A model generated the notes under the pieces. It worked only from the letters and a program-made list of their open reading frames with translations, was not told where the DNA came from and made no database searches. The position numbers and the translations under genes are program-made. From Planctomycetota bacterium (GTDB taxonomy: Bacteria > Planctomycetota > B15-G4): a DNA stretch of 64,000 bases. Where the stretch lies: contig JAQWOM010000038.1 in the NCBI GenBank assembly GCA_029245865.1, forward strand, positions 186,001 through 250,000, in the 5' to 3' direction. Every line of letters begins with the position of its first letter. Position 1 is the first letter of the stretch. Shown here piece after piece: positions 25,606 to 34,457 of the stretch.

Positions 25606-26538
25606 ATGAAATGGAAGACCCATTGGCTCGTGAGTCTTGTTCTGGGGTTGGGTGTCGCAAGCGAGGCACCTGCGCAGATCTTTGACGGGCAGTACTGGGA
25701 GGCGGGTTTTTCAGGCAAGACCCGTGTGATCGTCTCGTCCCCGAGTGGCAATCCCGCTGAGAGCATCTTGCTCAGCGGCAAACTTGCCAAAGAGAAGGCT
25801 TACCTGCTGAGTTCTTGGGATGGTGGCAGTCAGGCTTATGTTCTCGACGTCTGGACCAGTTCAGGCGGCGCCTGGGTGAGTGCGGAGAAGGCCGGGGTCA
25901 TGACTCCCTTCGGTGAGGGTTTTCCCGACAGCGAGAATGCTCTGATCGAACTGACTCTTGATCTGACACCGACAGCCGGTTTGCCCGAGGGCGCACTCCC
26001 GGGTGTGGTTGTCGAGCTTTCCGGGCTGGTCTCCTTGTCGGCCAAACTTGGCAAGAATGTCGTCGATTTGCCGGGTGTCGATGATGTGCAAGCGCTGGAG
26101 ACCGGGGGGCCAACAGGTGGAAGCTTCGTGTTGTCCTTTGAGGAGGGTGAAACAGATCCCCTGGACTTTGATCTTACAGCTGGCGAGTTGCAGACAGCCC
26201 TGCAAGGGCTCGAGGCGATCGGCGAAGGCAATCTGCTCGTGCAGGGCGCAGGTGCATCCTTCACGCTCACGTTTGCAGGATCACTCAGTCAGCAGAACAT
26301 CGCCCTGATTCAGGTGCTGACCGACGACACCACAGGAGGGACGGGTGTGACACTGGCTCAGGAGACGCGGGGGATGTCGCCCGTGCTCCGCCCACTCAAG
26401 GGAGGGTCCTTGCAACTCGCCAGCGTGGGCGCCGTCATGAATGCGACCAGCTTTGCGGGTTTCTTCAACCAGATGCTGGGGAGCCCCAAGCTGAAGGCGA
26501 AGCGGATTCTGGAAGGAAAGCTGCCCTTCGTTCCCTGA
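25606..26538 (+). CDS. Secreted protein with one beta-strand-repeat module, unknown
   Basis: 310 aa. The signal peptide ends 'GVASEAPA|QIFDG'. Residues about 35-160 are beta-rich ('GKTRVIVSSPSG', 'SAEKAGVMTPFGEG') with no family I recognise. Residues about 165-255 form a module that I know in many tandem copies in large planctomycete surface proteins: 'GGSFVLSFEEGETDPLDFD', 'TAGELQTALQGLEAIGEGN' and 'SFTLTFAGSLSQQNIALIQV'. Here it occurs once, inside a small protein. The C-terminus ends 'ILEGKLPFVP'. Probably extracellular; role unknown. It converges with the ankyrin gene. Confidence 0.75.
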   Translation: MKWKTHWLVSLVLGLGVASEAPAQIFDGQYWEAGFSGKTRVIVSSPSGNPAESILLSGKLAKEKAYLLSSWDGGSQAYVLDVWTSSGGAWVSAEKAGVMTPFGEGFPDSENALIELTLDLTPTAGLPEGALPGVVVELSGLVSLSAKLGKNVVDLPGVDDVQALETGGPTGGSFVLSFEEGETDPLDFDLTAGELQTALQGLEAIGEGNLLVQGAGASFTLTFAGSLSQQNIALIQVLTDDTTGGTGVTLAQETRGMSPVLRPLKGGSLQLASVGAVMNATSFAGFFNQMLGSPKLKAKRILEGKLPFVP

Positions 26539-26568
26539 ACGCAGCCCTGTTGATGAAGGGCGACTCGG

Positions 26569-27396
26569 TTACTTGACGCCGCCTTCTGCTTTCAGAATGG
26601 CCGCGATGCTGTCGTAGCCCGTGTCGTAGCCGCGGGAGATGGCCGTTGCGAGTGGCGTGTTTCCTTCTTTGTCTCGGGCGTTGACCGGCGCGCCGTTCAA
26701 CAGCAGGAGCTTGATCACGGCGCGGTGTCCTTTGAATACCGCGTCCTGCAAAGCTCCGTGCCCATTGATGTCTACGAGAGAGACGTCGGCTCCGGCCTGA
26801 AGTAGCAAGCGCACGCAACCCTCGGCGCCCGTGTAGGACGACATGATGAGTGGTGTCTTCTTGTCGGGAGCGCTGCGTGCATCGAGATCGACGTGGTGGG
26901 TGAGCAGCAGGGCGACACAAGCCTCGTGTCCCTCGCGAGCAGACATGGCAAGTGGAGTTTGCTTGTAGTTGTTCGCTTTGTCGGGGTCAGCGCCAGCTCT
27001 CATCAAGAGGGCCATGGCTTCGACATTGCCGTGATACGCCGCATACCAAAGCGCCGTCTGGCCGTTGACGTCAACGAGGCTGACGTCCGCTCCGTGAGAA
27101 AGGAGCGCCTGGACGGTCTTGGTGTTGTCGTCGCTGTGCTGAAGGTCGCGGTATGTGAGTTCATTGCGGGAGGCAGCAGTCATGTCGACGTTGCCGTGAC
27201 TCGCTGCGTACATGAGAGGCGTCACCCCATCGGATCCACGCATGTTGGGGTTGGCACCTGCCTCGATCTGGGCGATGACCTTTTGCGAGTCGCCGTGGCG
27301 GGCAGCCAGCATGAGCGGAGCTGGGCCGGCGCAACTGATGAATGCCGAGGTGGCGAGGAGCAGCAAGAACGAAGAAGGCAACCAACGATGACTCAT
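26569..27396 (-). CDS. Ankyrin-repeat lipoprotein
   Basis: 275 aa from the ATG at 27396; the frame is open further upstream without signal features. Lipoprotein signal 'LLLLATSAFISCAGP', then ankyrin repeats to the end: 'APLMLAARHGDSQKVIAQIE', 'GVTPLMYAASHGNVDM', 'GQTALWYAAYHGNVEAMALL', 'KQTPLAMSAREGHEACVALL', 'KKTPLIMSSYTGAEGCVRLL' and 'GHGALQDAVFKGHRAVIKLL'. A helical spacer of about 15 residues interrupts the second repeat. Ankyrin repeats bind proteins; as a lipoprotein it would work in the periplasm. No partner is evident nearby. Confidence 0.88.
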   Translation of the reverse strand: MSHRWLPSSFLLLLATSAFISCAGPAPLMLAARHGDSQKVIAQIEAGANPNMRGSDGVTPLMYAASHGNVDMTAASRNELTYRDLQHSDDNTKTVQALLSHGADVSLVDVNGQTALWYAAYHGNVEAMALLMRAGADPDKANNYKQTPLAMSAREGHEACVALLLTHHVDLDARSAPDKKTPLIMSSYTGAEGCVRLLLQAGADVSLVDINGHGALQDAVFKGHRAVIKLLLLNGAPVNARDKEGNTPLATAISRGYDTGYDSIAAILKAEGGVK

Positions 27397-27547
27397 GACA
27401 ATCTCTTTGGAGGCAGGTCGCTGCCGCCCGCATTCCGTTGCGTGTGAATCGGCAGCGGGAGCAGCATACATTTGAGAGCGCGAGCGCGCGACGGGTGGCT
27501 CTCCGACCCGGGGCGAGAGGGTGCCTCGGACCGTGACGGGTCGCTGC

Positions 27548-27811
27548 TTAGATGCCCATCCCGCTGAGGGCGTCGGCGAGTTGTCCCACCGTGGCCGTGA
27601 TTCGGGGGTGGGAATTCTCGAAGTTGGCCTTGGCCTCGGCGAGCCGGGCGGCCAGGGTCTCGTGTTGCTCGTTGCCGCTGTCATTCAGCAGATTTTCGAT
27701 CTCTGCCATCACTTCACGGAGTTGCGAGACGGTCTGAGGGTTCAACTCCGGGGTCGAGGCCAGGTCCTCATGGAGCTTGGTCAGGGTGTCGCGTAGCTTT
27801 TGTCGAGGCAT
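27548..27811 (-). CDS. DUF4404-family protein
   Basis: 87 aa helical protein: 'KLRDTLTKLHEDLAS', 'LREVMAEIENLLND', 'LAARLAEAKANFENSHP' and 'VGQLADALSGMGI'. The 'HP' before the last helix and the overall length match DUF4404. No transmembrane segment or catalytic motif. Function of the family is unknown. It stands alone between the ankyrin and MlaA-fusion genes on the same strand. Confidence 0.8.
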   Translation of the reverse strand: MPRQKLRDTLTKLHEDLASTPELNPQTVSQLREVMAEIENLLNDSGNEQHETLAARLAEAKANFENSHPRITATVGQLADALSGMGI

Positions 27812-27923
27812 GGCAAGCGTCTCTCGTGTCAGATCTCAGATTGGGGAGTCCCGATCATAACGTGATGGGGTTCTGTGGGAGTTGGTCGCTGCATGGCGGG
27901 CGAGCCGACTTGCCGCCTGAGAG

Positions 27924-29879
27924 CTATGGCGAGGGGGCCTTGCGAGCAGCTTCGGTGTCGATGAGGTCCTTCACCTCTTTCATGAACTTTTTCACGATGA
28001 CCGGACTGTGGAAGTTGCCCAGGTGTCCGCCATGCTCAAGGATCGTCACGCGGTCGCCGAAGACATTCCGCTGCCAATCGCGATCGCTGTCTGATTGCAG
28101 TGGGTCATCTTTGTTTGTGAAGACGCGCAGGCGGTCTGCCTTGCGCAGCTTGCTCTCCAAGGGCAGGAGACTGTCGTTGTAGAAGAAGGTTTCCGCATTC
28201 GTGACTTCGGGCCGGATCTTGGTGAGGTAAGGGAGCATGAATCCGTAGATGTACTCAGCGAAGGAGTAGTCAGAAATCTCCCTGTAGGCTGGGCCTCGGT
28301 CCCACTTGTCGAGTTTCGTCAGCAGTACGCCCAGGTTGTGTCGATACTGCGTGCCAAAGATGACAGCCATCAGTGTGAGCCGGAAGTCCAGGCCGATCAG
28401 ATAGGAGGCCTGAATCTCACTGAAGGGCATGGGCATGCTGGGGGTGATGTTGCTGCCGCCAGCAAGGGCCAAGGCCATGTGCAGGGTTTCGTTCATCCGG
28501 TCAGCGCGCTCTTCTGCCGGCCACTGCAGCGGTGCGTTGTAATCGTTGTCGATCTGCTCCGAGGCGTACTCGAGTCGCACGGGAGACGCGATGGATAAGT
28601 AGGCATCAAAAGCCTTCAGCCCCTTGCCCGTGCCCTGTTCTTCAGCTGCGATGTAGATCACCTGCATGGCACCCAGAGACATACCCATCAGGCATGTGGT
28701 GGTCATCTTGCCTGGATGTTCTTTTTCGAGAGCTTCGGCGACGAGGCTGACGGCCACATGGGTGTCGTGGGCGTCGGTGGGTAGATAGCCGGGGAGATCG
28801 ATCGAGAGGGCTCTCTCGATGAACTCCCAGTTCATGGAGTTGCTGATGGTGATGGCGGAATAGCCAGCGTTCCACATGTATTCGGCAAGCCCCACGGCAT
28901 GGTTTGACAGCCGGTGAGCGCCCGTGCCCGGAATCACGAAGACGATGGGGGCTGGCTTGGGTTGGAGCCAGTAAGTGTAGGGAAGCTGCCTTCCGGTGGA
29001 CGGAATCTCGACCGTTTCCGTGGTCGCCTGATGGATGAAATCCGGGTTGCTCGGTGCGAGGAAGACAGATTGAAGTGTTTGATCAGATTTCGATTCGGGA
29101 TCGGCTTTGAAGCTGAAACGAAGGATGTCTGCCGTCCGCTTGATCGAGGACAACATGTAAAGGATTTCGTAGGGGTCGTAGCTGGTCTCGACAAGATTTG
29201 TATACGGGGCAATCTCGTCGCTCATCTCGTTAAAGAGGAAGAACGGATTCACAAAGAAGCCGAGATAAGTCGCGATGTTCAGCAAGTAGTCAGGGACGTA
29301 TCCGACCGCATCACGTGTGTTGCTTGGCCCGACGAATGGGATCACGAGGTACTCGGGGTCTGTCCAGCCGGCGGCTTCCAGCGAGAGCCCGGTGTCTTCC
29401 GGCAGTGGCGCTTTGATGCCCCAGGACGCGGCAGGGTCGAAGAGACCAAGGATGCCGATGGTTGTATTGATGAGGAATCGCGACGTCTCGGTGCCAGCGG
29501 CAGAGAACTTTCCCTGGGCGAGGTTGTTCACGAGTCTGACCGGGTAGGCCAGGTTCGTGTGCGCTGTGTTCAGGTGATTTCGGATGCCCTTCGTCGTGAT
29601 GAAATGCCAGCCATCACTGAGCGGGCTGATAAACCAGAGCATGAAGCGTTGATTGAACGCATCCATGGCGCGGTTAAAGGGCTCGGCTTCATCCGGATAG
29701 AAGTGCGGGAAGGGGACCTCTTGCTGAGTGAAGTACTCGGCTCCGGGGCCTGTGTAGTCGGACCAGTCTCGGCGCTTGGTCTCGATGTTTGAGCAGGCAC
29801 CTAGAGCTAGCGCCAGCAGGGCGATCGCCACCCAGCGCTGCCTGTTGGCTCCGAAAGTCGGTTTCGTTGTTGTCGCCAT
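27924..29879 (-). CDS. MlaA-like lipoprotein fused to alpha/beta hydrolase
   Basis: 651 aa from 'MATTTKPTFG'. Lipobox 'LLALALGACSN' (Cys29). Residues about 50-215 match MlaA/VacJ, the outer-membrane lipid-asymmetry lipoprotein: 'EAEPFNRAMDAFNQRF', 'NLAYPVRLVNNLAQGKF', 'TSRFLINTTIGILGLFDPA', 'EDTGLSLEAAGW' and 'YLVIPFVGPSNTRDAVGY'. Residues about 300-640 form an alpha/beta hydrolase: 'PIVFVIPGTGAHRLS' (oxyanion strand), 'CLMGMSLGAMQVIYIA' with nucleophile Ser401 in G-M-S-L-G, and a late 'ILEHGGHLGNF' offering the catalytic His. In known systems MlaA removes phospholipid from the outer leaflet and hands it on. Here a lipid-directed lipase or esterase may be attached. No other mla gene is in the window. 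Confidence 0.88.
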   Translation of the reverse strand: MATTTKPTFGANRQRWVAIALLALALGACSNIETKRRDWSDYTGPGAEYFTQQEVPFPHFYPDEAEPFNRAMDAFNQRFMLWFISPLSDGWHFITTKGIRNHLNTAHTNLAYPVRLVNNLAQGKFSAAGTETSRFLINTTIGILGLFDPAASWGIKAPLPEDTGLSLEAAGWTDPEYLVIPFVGPSNTRDAVGYVPDYLLNIATYLGFFVNPFFLFNEMSDEIAPYTNLVETSYDPYEILYMLSSIKRTADILRFSFKADPESKSDQTLQSVFLAPSNPDFIHQATTETVEIPSTGRQLPYTYWLQPKPAPIVFVIPGTGAHRLSNHAVGLAEYMWNAGYSAITISNSMNWEFIERALSIDLPGYLPTDAHDTHVAVSLVAEALEKEHPGKMTTTCLMGMSLGAMQVIYIAAEEQGTGKGLKAFDAYLSIASPVRLEYASEQIDNDYNAPLQWPAEERADRMNETLHMALALAGGSNITPSMPMPFSEIQASYLIGLDFRLTLMAVIFGTQYRHNLGVLLTKLDKWDRGPAYREISDYSFAEYIYGFMLPYLTKIRPEVTNAETFFYNDSLLPLESKLRKADRLRVFTNKDDPLQSDSDRDWQRNVFGDRVTILEHGGHLGNFHSPVIVKKFMKEVKDLIDTEAARKAPSP

Positions 29880-30065
29880 GATCTTCCTGGTCTGCGTTGG
29901 TCCCGGCCAGTGGGCAGGGTTGATGATGGGATGAGCCTGTTGAGGCTCCACAAGGGGGCTCATAGTCCCGCTCGAGTGGCGTGGGTCAAGCCGCGCTCCG
30001 GACGAGTCTGCAAAATGGGGCAAATGCTCATGCTACGTGGCCGCCCAGCGCCCGTCCCGGCGGGC

Positions 30066-31919
30066 CTAGTCAAGTTCTTTGAGTTGCGTGTCGAACTTGA
30101 CGCTTGCGCGGTCTAGTTCTTCGCTGACCGATTCCAGTTTCTCGAAGTTTGTCTCGATCGAGCGGCGTTTTCCGGCGGCCAGGGCGCCTTGTTTGGCGAG
30201 ATCTTCGTTGCGTCCGTCGGAGGCGGCCCAGCCCATCTGTTGTTCGTGTTCTTTGACCTCTTGCTCGAGTTGCACGATCTCTTTTTCAAGCTTGTTGATC
30301 TTGTTCTTGAGGGGCTTGGTGGCCTTGCTTCGAGCTGTCACGATTTCTGCTCGCTTGCGCCGTGTGTCGCGTGACTTGCGTGGCTTGGGAGACCCGGCGT
30401 CCTTGTCGTGCTGGCCGCCTGAACGGTCCTGGGTCTCGGCACTCCACCCCACGCGATCGAGGAAATCTCGGTAGCCGCCCTGAAAAAGCGAGACCTTGCC
30501 GCCATCAAACACGATCAGGCGTGTCGCCAGCCGTTCCAGAATCATTTCACTGTGAGTCACGAGCAAGACGCTTCCAGGAAAACCGTCCACAGCGTCGAGC
30601 AACCCTTCGATCGACTCAATGTCGAGGTGATTGGTTGGTTCATCCAGCAGCAGCAGGTTGGCCGGGCTGACCAGCAGCTTTCCCAGGAGGACGCGACTGC
30701 GCTCGCCTCCGGACAAGACGTCGATTGATTTGAGTGCGGAGTCGCCGGAAAACATCAACAGGCCGCAGAGGGTGCGAACCGCCGTCCGACTCTTGTCAGG
30801 GTGGACCGCAAGCAACTCTTCTTCGATGGTGTTGCGGGTGTTGAGGCGCGCAATGTTCGTTTGCCCGAAGTAGGCAATCTGGGTGTTTGGGTTCTGCTTG
30901 ATCACGCCTTGCCGGGGAGCAAACTCTTGGGCCAGTAGGTTCAAAAGCGTGGTTTTTCCCTTGCCGTTCGGTCCGATGATCGCGACTCGATCGCCTTTTT
31001 CGATGGTGAAGTCGAGCTTGTCGATCAGTGACGGGCCTTCGGGGAATCCAAACTCCAACTCGTCGACCGACATCATGATGCTGGAATGAAAGGGCGCTGC
31101 ATTGAATCGGAAGCTGAGATCACGTTCTGTCTCGAGCGCATCCATCTGGCCACGACGTTCGAGAGCCTTGATGCGTGACTTGACGAGGCTGGCCTTGGAG
31201 GCTTTCGAGCGGAATCGCTCGATGAAGCGTTCTTCCTGTTTTCGTTTCTTTTGTTCGTTGGCTCTCGCGCTCTCGTGAATCTCTTCTTCCATGAAAATCT
31301 GGCCGTAGAGTTTCTCGACCGAGCCTTCCATGCGACGCAGTTTGCGACGATGAACAGCCATCGTGTGCGTGCTGACGCTGTCCATGAACTGTCGATCGTG
31401 CGTGATCAAGATGAGTTCGTTGCGCCACTTGCGCAGGAAGCGTGTCAGCCAGCGCACGGAAACGATGTCGAGGTAATTGGTCGGCTCGTCGAGAAGCAGC
31501 AAGTTGGGCTCCTCGACGAGAACACGGGCCAGATTGATGCGGATCTGGTATCCCCCCGAGAACTCACTGGCCGGGCGCTTCAGGTCTTCCTTGCTGAATC
31601 CCAGTCCCATGAGGGCTGCCTCGGCGCGGTAGCCCTCTTCGGCGACTCGGTCGTTGAGCACCGTGAGAACTTCGTCGAGGACCGTTGCCTCGTGAAATTC
31701 GAGGTGCTGAGAGAGATGCCCGATGCGATATCCCTTCGGCAGGACGATGGTGCCGTCGTCGGGTGACTCATCTCCCATGAGAATCCGAAACAGCGTCGTC
31801 TTGCCGTGTCCGTTGCGGCCGACAAAGCCCAGGCGTTCGCCTGGTGTCATCAGGAAGCTCGAATCGTCAAAGACGACCTGATCGCCGTAGGATTTGGACA
31901 GATTCTGGACCGAGATCAT
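30066..31919 (-). CDS. ABC-F family ATPase
   Basis: 617 aa with two ABC domains and no membrane segments. First Walker A 'GFVGRNGHGKTTLF' (residues 32-45), signature 'SEFSGGYQIRINLARVL', Walker B 'LLLLDEPTNYLD'. Second Walker A 'AIIGPNGKGKTTLL', signature 'LSGGERSRVLLGKLL', Walker B 'LLLLDEPTNHLD'. An interdomain linker rich in Lys/Arg/Glu lies at about 190-260, and a C-terminal coiled coil ('KPLKNKINKLEKEIVQLEQE') is as in Uup/YheS-type members. ABC-F proteins act on ribosomes, relieving stalls, and some give antibiotic resistance. No resistance context is seen, so a housekeeping translation factor is most likely. Confidence 0.93.
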   Translation of the reverse strand: MISVQNLSKSYGDQVVFDDSSFLMTPGERLGFVGRNGHGKTTLFRILMGDESPDDGTIVLPKGYRIGHLSQHLEFHEATVLDEVLTVLNDRVAEEGYRAEAALMGLGFSKEDLKRPASEFSGGYQIRINLARVLVEEPNLLLLDEPTNYLDIVSVRWLTRFLRKWRNELILITHDRQFMDSVSTHTMAVHRRKLRRMEGSVEKLYGQIFMEEEIHESARANEQKKRKQEERFIERFRSKASKASLVKSRIKALERRGQMDALETERDLSFRFNAAPFHSSIMMSVDELEFGFPEGPSLIDKLDFTIEKGDRVAIIGPNGKGKTTLLNLLAQEFAPRQGVIKQNPNTQIAYFGQTNIARLNTRNTIEEELLAVHPDKSRTAVRTLCGLLMFSGDSALKSIDVLSGGERSRVLLGKLLVSPANLLLLDEPTNHLDIESIEGLLDAVDGFPGSVLLVTHSEMILERLATRLIVFDGGKVSLFQGGYRDFLDRVGWSAETQDRSGGQHDKDAGSPKPRKSRDTRRKRAEIVTARSKATKPLKNKINKLEKEIVQLEQEVKEHEQQMGWAASDGRNEDLAKQGALAAGKRRSIETNFEKLESVSEELDRASVKFDTQLKELD

Positions 31920-32049
31920 GTGGAGGCCGGGTTCGGGGGCACGGCATCCTACAGCTTGGCGCGTGTCCTCGCGCGGACTTCGTGGAATGAGCCAAGTGAC
32001 CGCTTGTCGTCGCGGCGTTGACTTCCGTCATGGGCCCTGCGGGCGAAAA

Positions 32050-32475
32050 TCAGCCGGCGCTGCGGAGAGAAAAATGCAGGCGCATGATGGATCGGCGGTC
32101 ATCCTCGAGTTCGAGGTTTCTGTAGCCGGAGTCGAAGTCCAACCAGCGCACATCAGCCACTGATTCGGTGGGGCAAAGGTCTGCTGATTCACCTCGAATC
32201 TGGTAGCCCACAGACCAGTCGACCTCGTCGAGATCGCCGACCTGAATGTGAGTGGCCAGCTGCAAATCGACGATCTGACGTGGTGCGTCGAGTCCGATGC
32301 GTTCGCCAGCATTGCGGACAGCTGCCTGAAAGATGTTCTCGTCAGGTCGCATCACGCCCGTCACCGGTGTCCAGTAGGACTCTTGTGCGGGTTGGTTGCG
32401 GACCACCAGGTACTCGAAGCGCTCGGAGGACCTTCGGTAGACGAAGACACGGACACGGTGCAGTTGCTCGGCCAT
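32050..32475 (-). CDS. Nudix-fold protein with degenerate Nudix box
   Basis: 141 aa from 'MAEQLHRVRVFVYRR'; the open frame extends 33 codons upstream. The beginning ('VFVYRRSSERFEYLVVRNQP') and the box region ('TPVTGVMRPDENIFQAAVR' then 'NAGERIGLDAP') follow a Nudix domain. The metal-binding R-E-x-x-E-E core reads R-N-A-G-E-R, so two of the three key Glu positions are changed. The C-terminal part 'ESVADVRWLDFDSGYRNL' fits the fold. It may be a weakly active or non-catalytic nucleotide-binding protein. It lies between the ABC-F and aldehyde dehydrogenase genes with gaps of about 130 and 190 bp. Confidence 0.72.
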   Translation of the reverse strand: MAEQLHRVRVFVYRRSSERFEYLVVRNQPAQESYWTPVTGVMRPDENIFQAAVRNAGERIGLDAPRQIVDLQLATHIQVGDLDEVDWSVGYQIRGESADLCPTESVADVRWLDFDSGYRNLELEDDRRSIMRLHFSLRSAG

Positions 32476-32667
32476 GATGCGGCTCCCGATGGAGGCGTCG
32501 CGACGGACAACCCTCGCGATAAAGCGATTTATCGGGATATGGGGCCGCTGGCCTGTAGGGATTGTTTGAGCCAAGTCGTCACGCGGCCTGGCTTGAGGCT
32601 CGATTGAGCCCTGAGCGGCTCGGAGGGCCGTTGAGAGTTTCTCGTGAAGCGGGAGAAACTCGTGCTC

Positions 32668-34218
32668 TTAGGGTGCCGGAGGGGCAGCAAAGGCGGTGTT
32701 GATCAACGTCCGGAAACCCTGGAGAGCGGTTCGTTGCATATAGAATTGAAGGCCTCGTACGCCTCCGAGTTCCTCGCCACCGCCGGCGCGCCCGGGGCCG
32801 CCGTGCGTCATGCTGGGGAGCACAAGGCCAGGTCCCATGCCGTGCTCCGCGACCTTCGAACTGCCCATGTAAACGCGTCCACTCCAGGGTGCGAGGGCCA
32901 GGGCCAGTTCTGTGCTGAACTTCCGGTCATCACTGTAGAGCGTGGCGAGTAGGCCTCCTCCTCCACTCGAGACGAGTTGTGCTGCGTGGTTCACCGAACC
33001 GTCGTAGGGCACCAAGGTGGCGACGGGGCCAAAAACTTCATCGGCGTGCACCGGAGCGGCCTCGCCGGTCTCTGCCTGCAGCAGTGTGGGCATCTGAAAA
33101 GGCCCGCGGTCGAAGGGTGAGGTGTCTCCGCCACACAGGACCTTTGTGACAGGCTGGAGTTTCTCAAGACCCTCTCGGACGGACTTGAGCTGGGCCGCGT
33201 TTGTGAGCGGGCCCATGCGCGTCTCGCTCTCGGCAGGGTCGCCGACTCTGACTCGAGCAAGAGCATCCACCAGAGCTTCGCCGACTTCTTCAAGCTTGCC
33301 TTCGGGCACCAGAATGCGCCTGACGGCGGTGCATTTCTGGCCGGCCTTCTGTGTCATCTCGCGGCTCATTTCACGCAAAAACATGTCAAAGGCATCGCAG
33401 TCGTCGTTGACGTCAGGCCCAAGCACGGCTGCATTGAGCGAGTCTGCCTCTGCATTGAGTCTTGCGCCGCGTTCAACAAATGCGTGATGGGCCCGCAGCA
33501 ACTTTGCGGTGCCAGATGAACCTGTGAAGGCCACGCAATCCTGGGCGCTGACATGGTCCAGCAGGTCGGCGGGCCCACCGACAAGGAAGCTGAACGAACC
33601 TTCGGGCAAGATGCCTGACTCGACGATGATGTGGGCAATGCGCTCCGCCATCATGGCTGTGGGTGTGCCAGGTTTTTCGAGGATGGGCATGCCGGCCAGA
33701 AGTGCGCAGGCCGCTTTTTCCATCATGCCCCAGGCAGGGAAGTTGAAAGCATTGATGTGCACGGCGACGCCATGGCGGGGGACGCACACATGCTGGCCCT
33801 GAAAATGCGGTGAGCGTGAGAGCTGGATCGTGTCGCCGTCGGATAAGAAGCCGCGGCCTTCGGGCAAGCTCTTGGCAAAGTGCGCGTATGCCGCCAGAGT
33901 GCCTGTGGCTCCATCGATGTCGAATTTGGCATCGCCTCGCGTGTTGCCGGCGTTGGCAATGCCTATGTCGATAAGAGCCTCGCGATGCTCGTGGATGGCG
34001 CCACTCAGTGCTTTGAGGGCGGCACCCCGCTCAGCAAATGTCATCGAACGCAGAGCCGAGCCACCCTTCGTGCGCGCATGCTCCAGGGCTGCTCCGAGGT
34101 CGAGACCTTCGCTGTCGGCAGTCGCCAGTGTGTCGTCAGTCATGGGGTTGACGAGGGCGGTGCCTGGCCCTGTCCCCGAGACCCAGGTGCCGGACAGGTA
34201 GCTCTGAAGCTGGCTCAT
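32668..34218 (-). CDS. Aldehyde dehydrogenase, PaaZ-N/BoxD-like
   Basis: 516 aa NAD(P)-dependent aldehyde dehydrogenase in the cytoplasm. Catalytic Cys296 in 'QKAGQKCTAVRR' and general-base Glu257 in 'ARLNAEADSLNAAVLGPDV'. The 'NAEADSLNAAVL' context and 'HINAFNFPAWGMMEKAACAL' match the group containing the dehydrogenase half of PaaZ and BoxD (3,4-dehydroadipyl-CoA semialdehyde dehydrogenase). It lacks the hydratase half of PaaZ. If correct, it oxidises a CoA-linked semialdehyde from aromatic ring cleavage, which would fit the acyl-CoA genes at 12.9-22.3 kb. No ring-opening oxygenase is present in the window. Confidence 0.85.
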   Translation of the reverse strand: MSQLQSYLSGTWVSGTGPGTALVNPMTDDTLATADSEGLDLGAALEHARTKGGSALRSMTFAERGAALKALSGAIHEHREALIDIGIANAGNTRGDAKFDIDGATGTLAAYAHFAKSLPEGRGFLSDGDTIQLSRSPHFQGQHVCVPRHGVAVHINAFNFPAWGMMEKAACALLAGMPILEKPGTPTAMMAERIAHIIVESGILPEGSFSFLVGGPADLLDHVSAQDCVAFTGSSGTAKLLRAHHAFVERGARLNAEADSLNAAVLGPDVNDDCDAFDMFLREMSREMTQKAGQKCTAVRRILVPEGKLEEVGEALVDALARVRVGDPAESETRMGPLTNAAQLKSVREGLEKLQPVTKVLCGGDTSPFDRGPFQMPTLLQAETGEAAPVHADEVFGPVATLVPYDGSVNHAAQLVSSGGGGLLATLYSDDRKFSTELALALAPWSGRVYMGSSKVAEHGMGPGLVLPSMTHGGPGRAGGGEELGGVRGLQFYMQRTALQGFRTLINTAFAAPPAP

Positions 34219-34457
34219 TGATGATCTCCGTGGGCGGGCGCGTGGGGTTCACGGCGCCTCCAACCGACCGGGCACCCTATCAAGGCTCGGTGTGCTGGCT
34301 CCAGAGGGGGCAAGAGGGCGGGCAAGGGCCAACAGAGGCATGGGCTGAAGTCCGGGGCCTCGGGAAGGGGGCCGGGGCCCGTATCATGAGGGGGCTTCAT
34401 TCTGGCCGGGGGCACCGCATCCCGATCCGAAACCACACCACATAGGAGGCACCTGAC

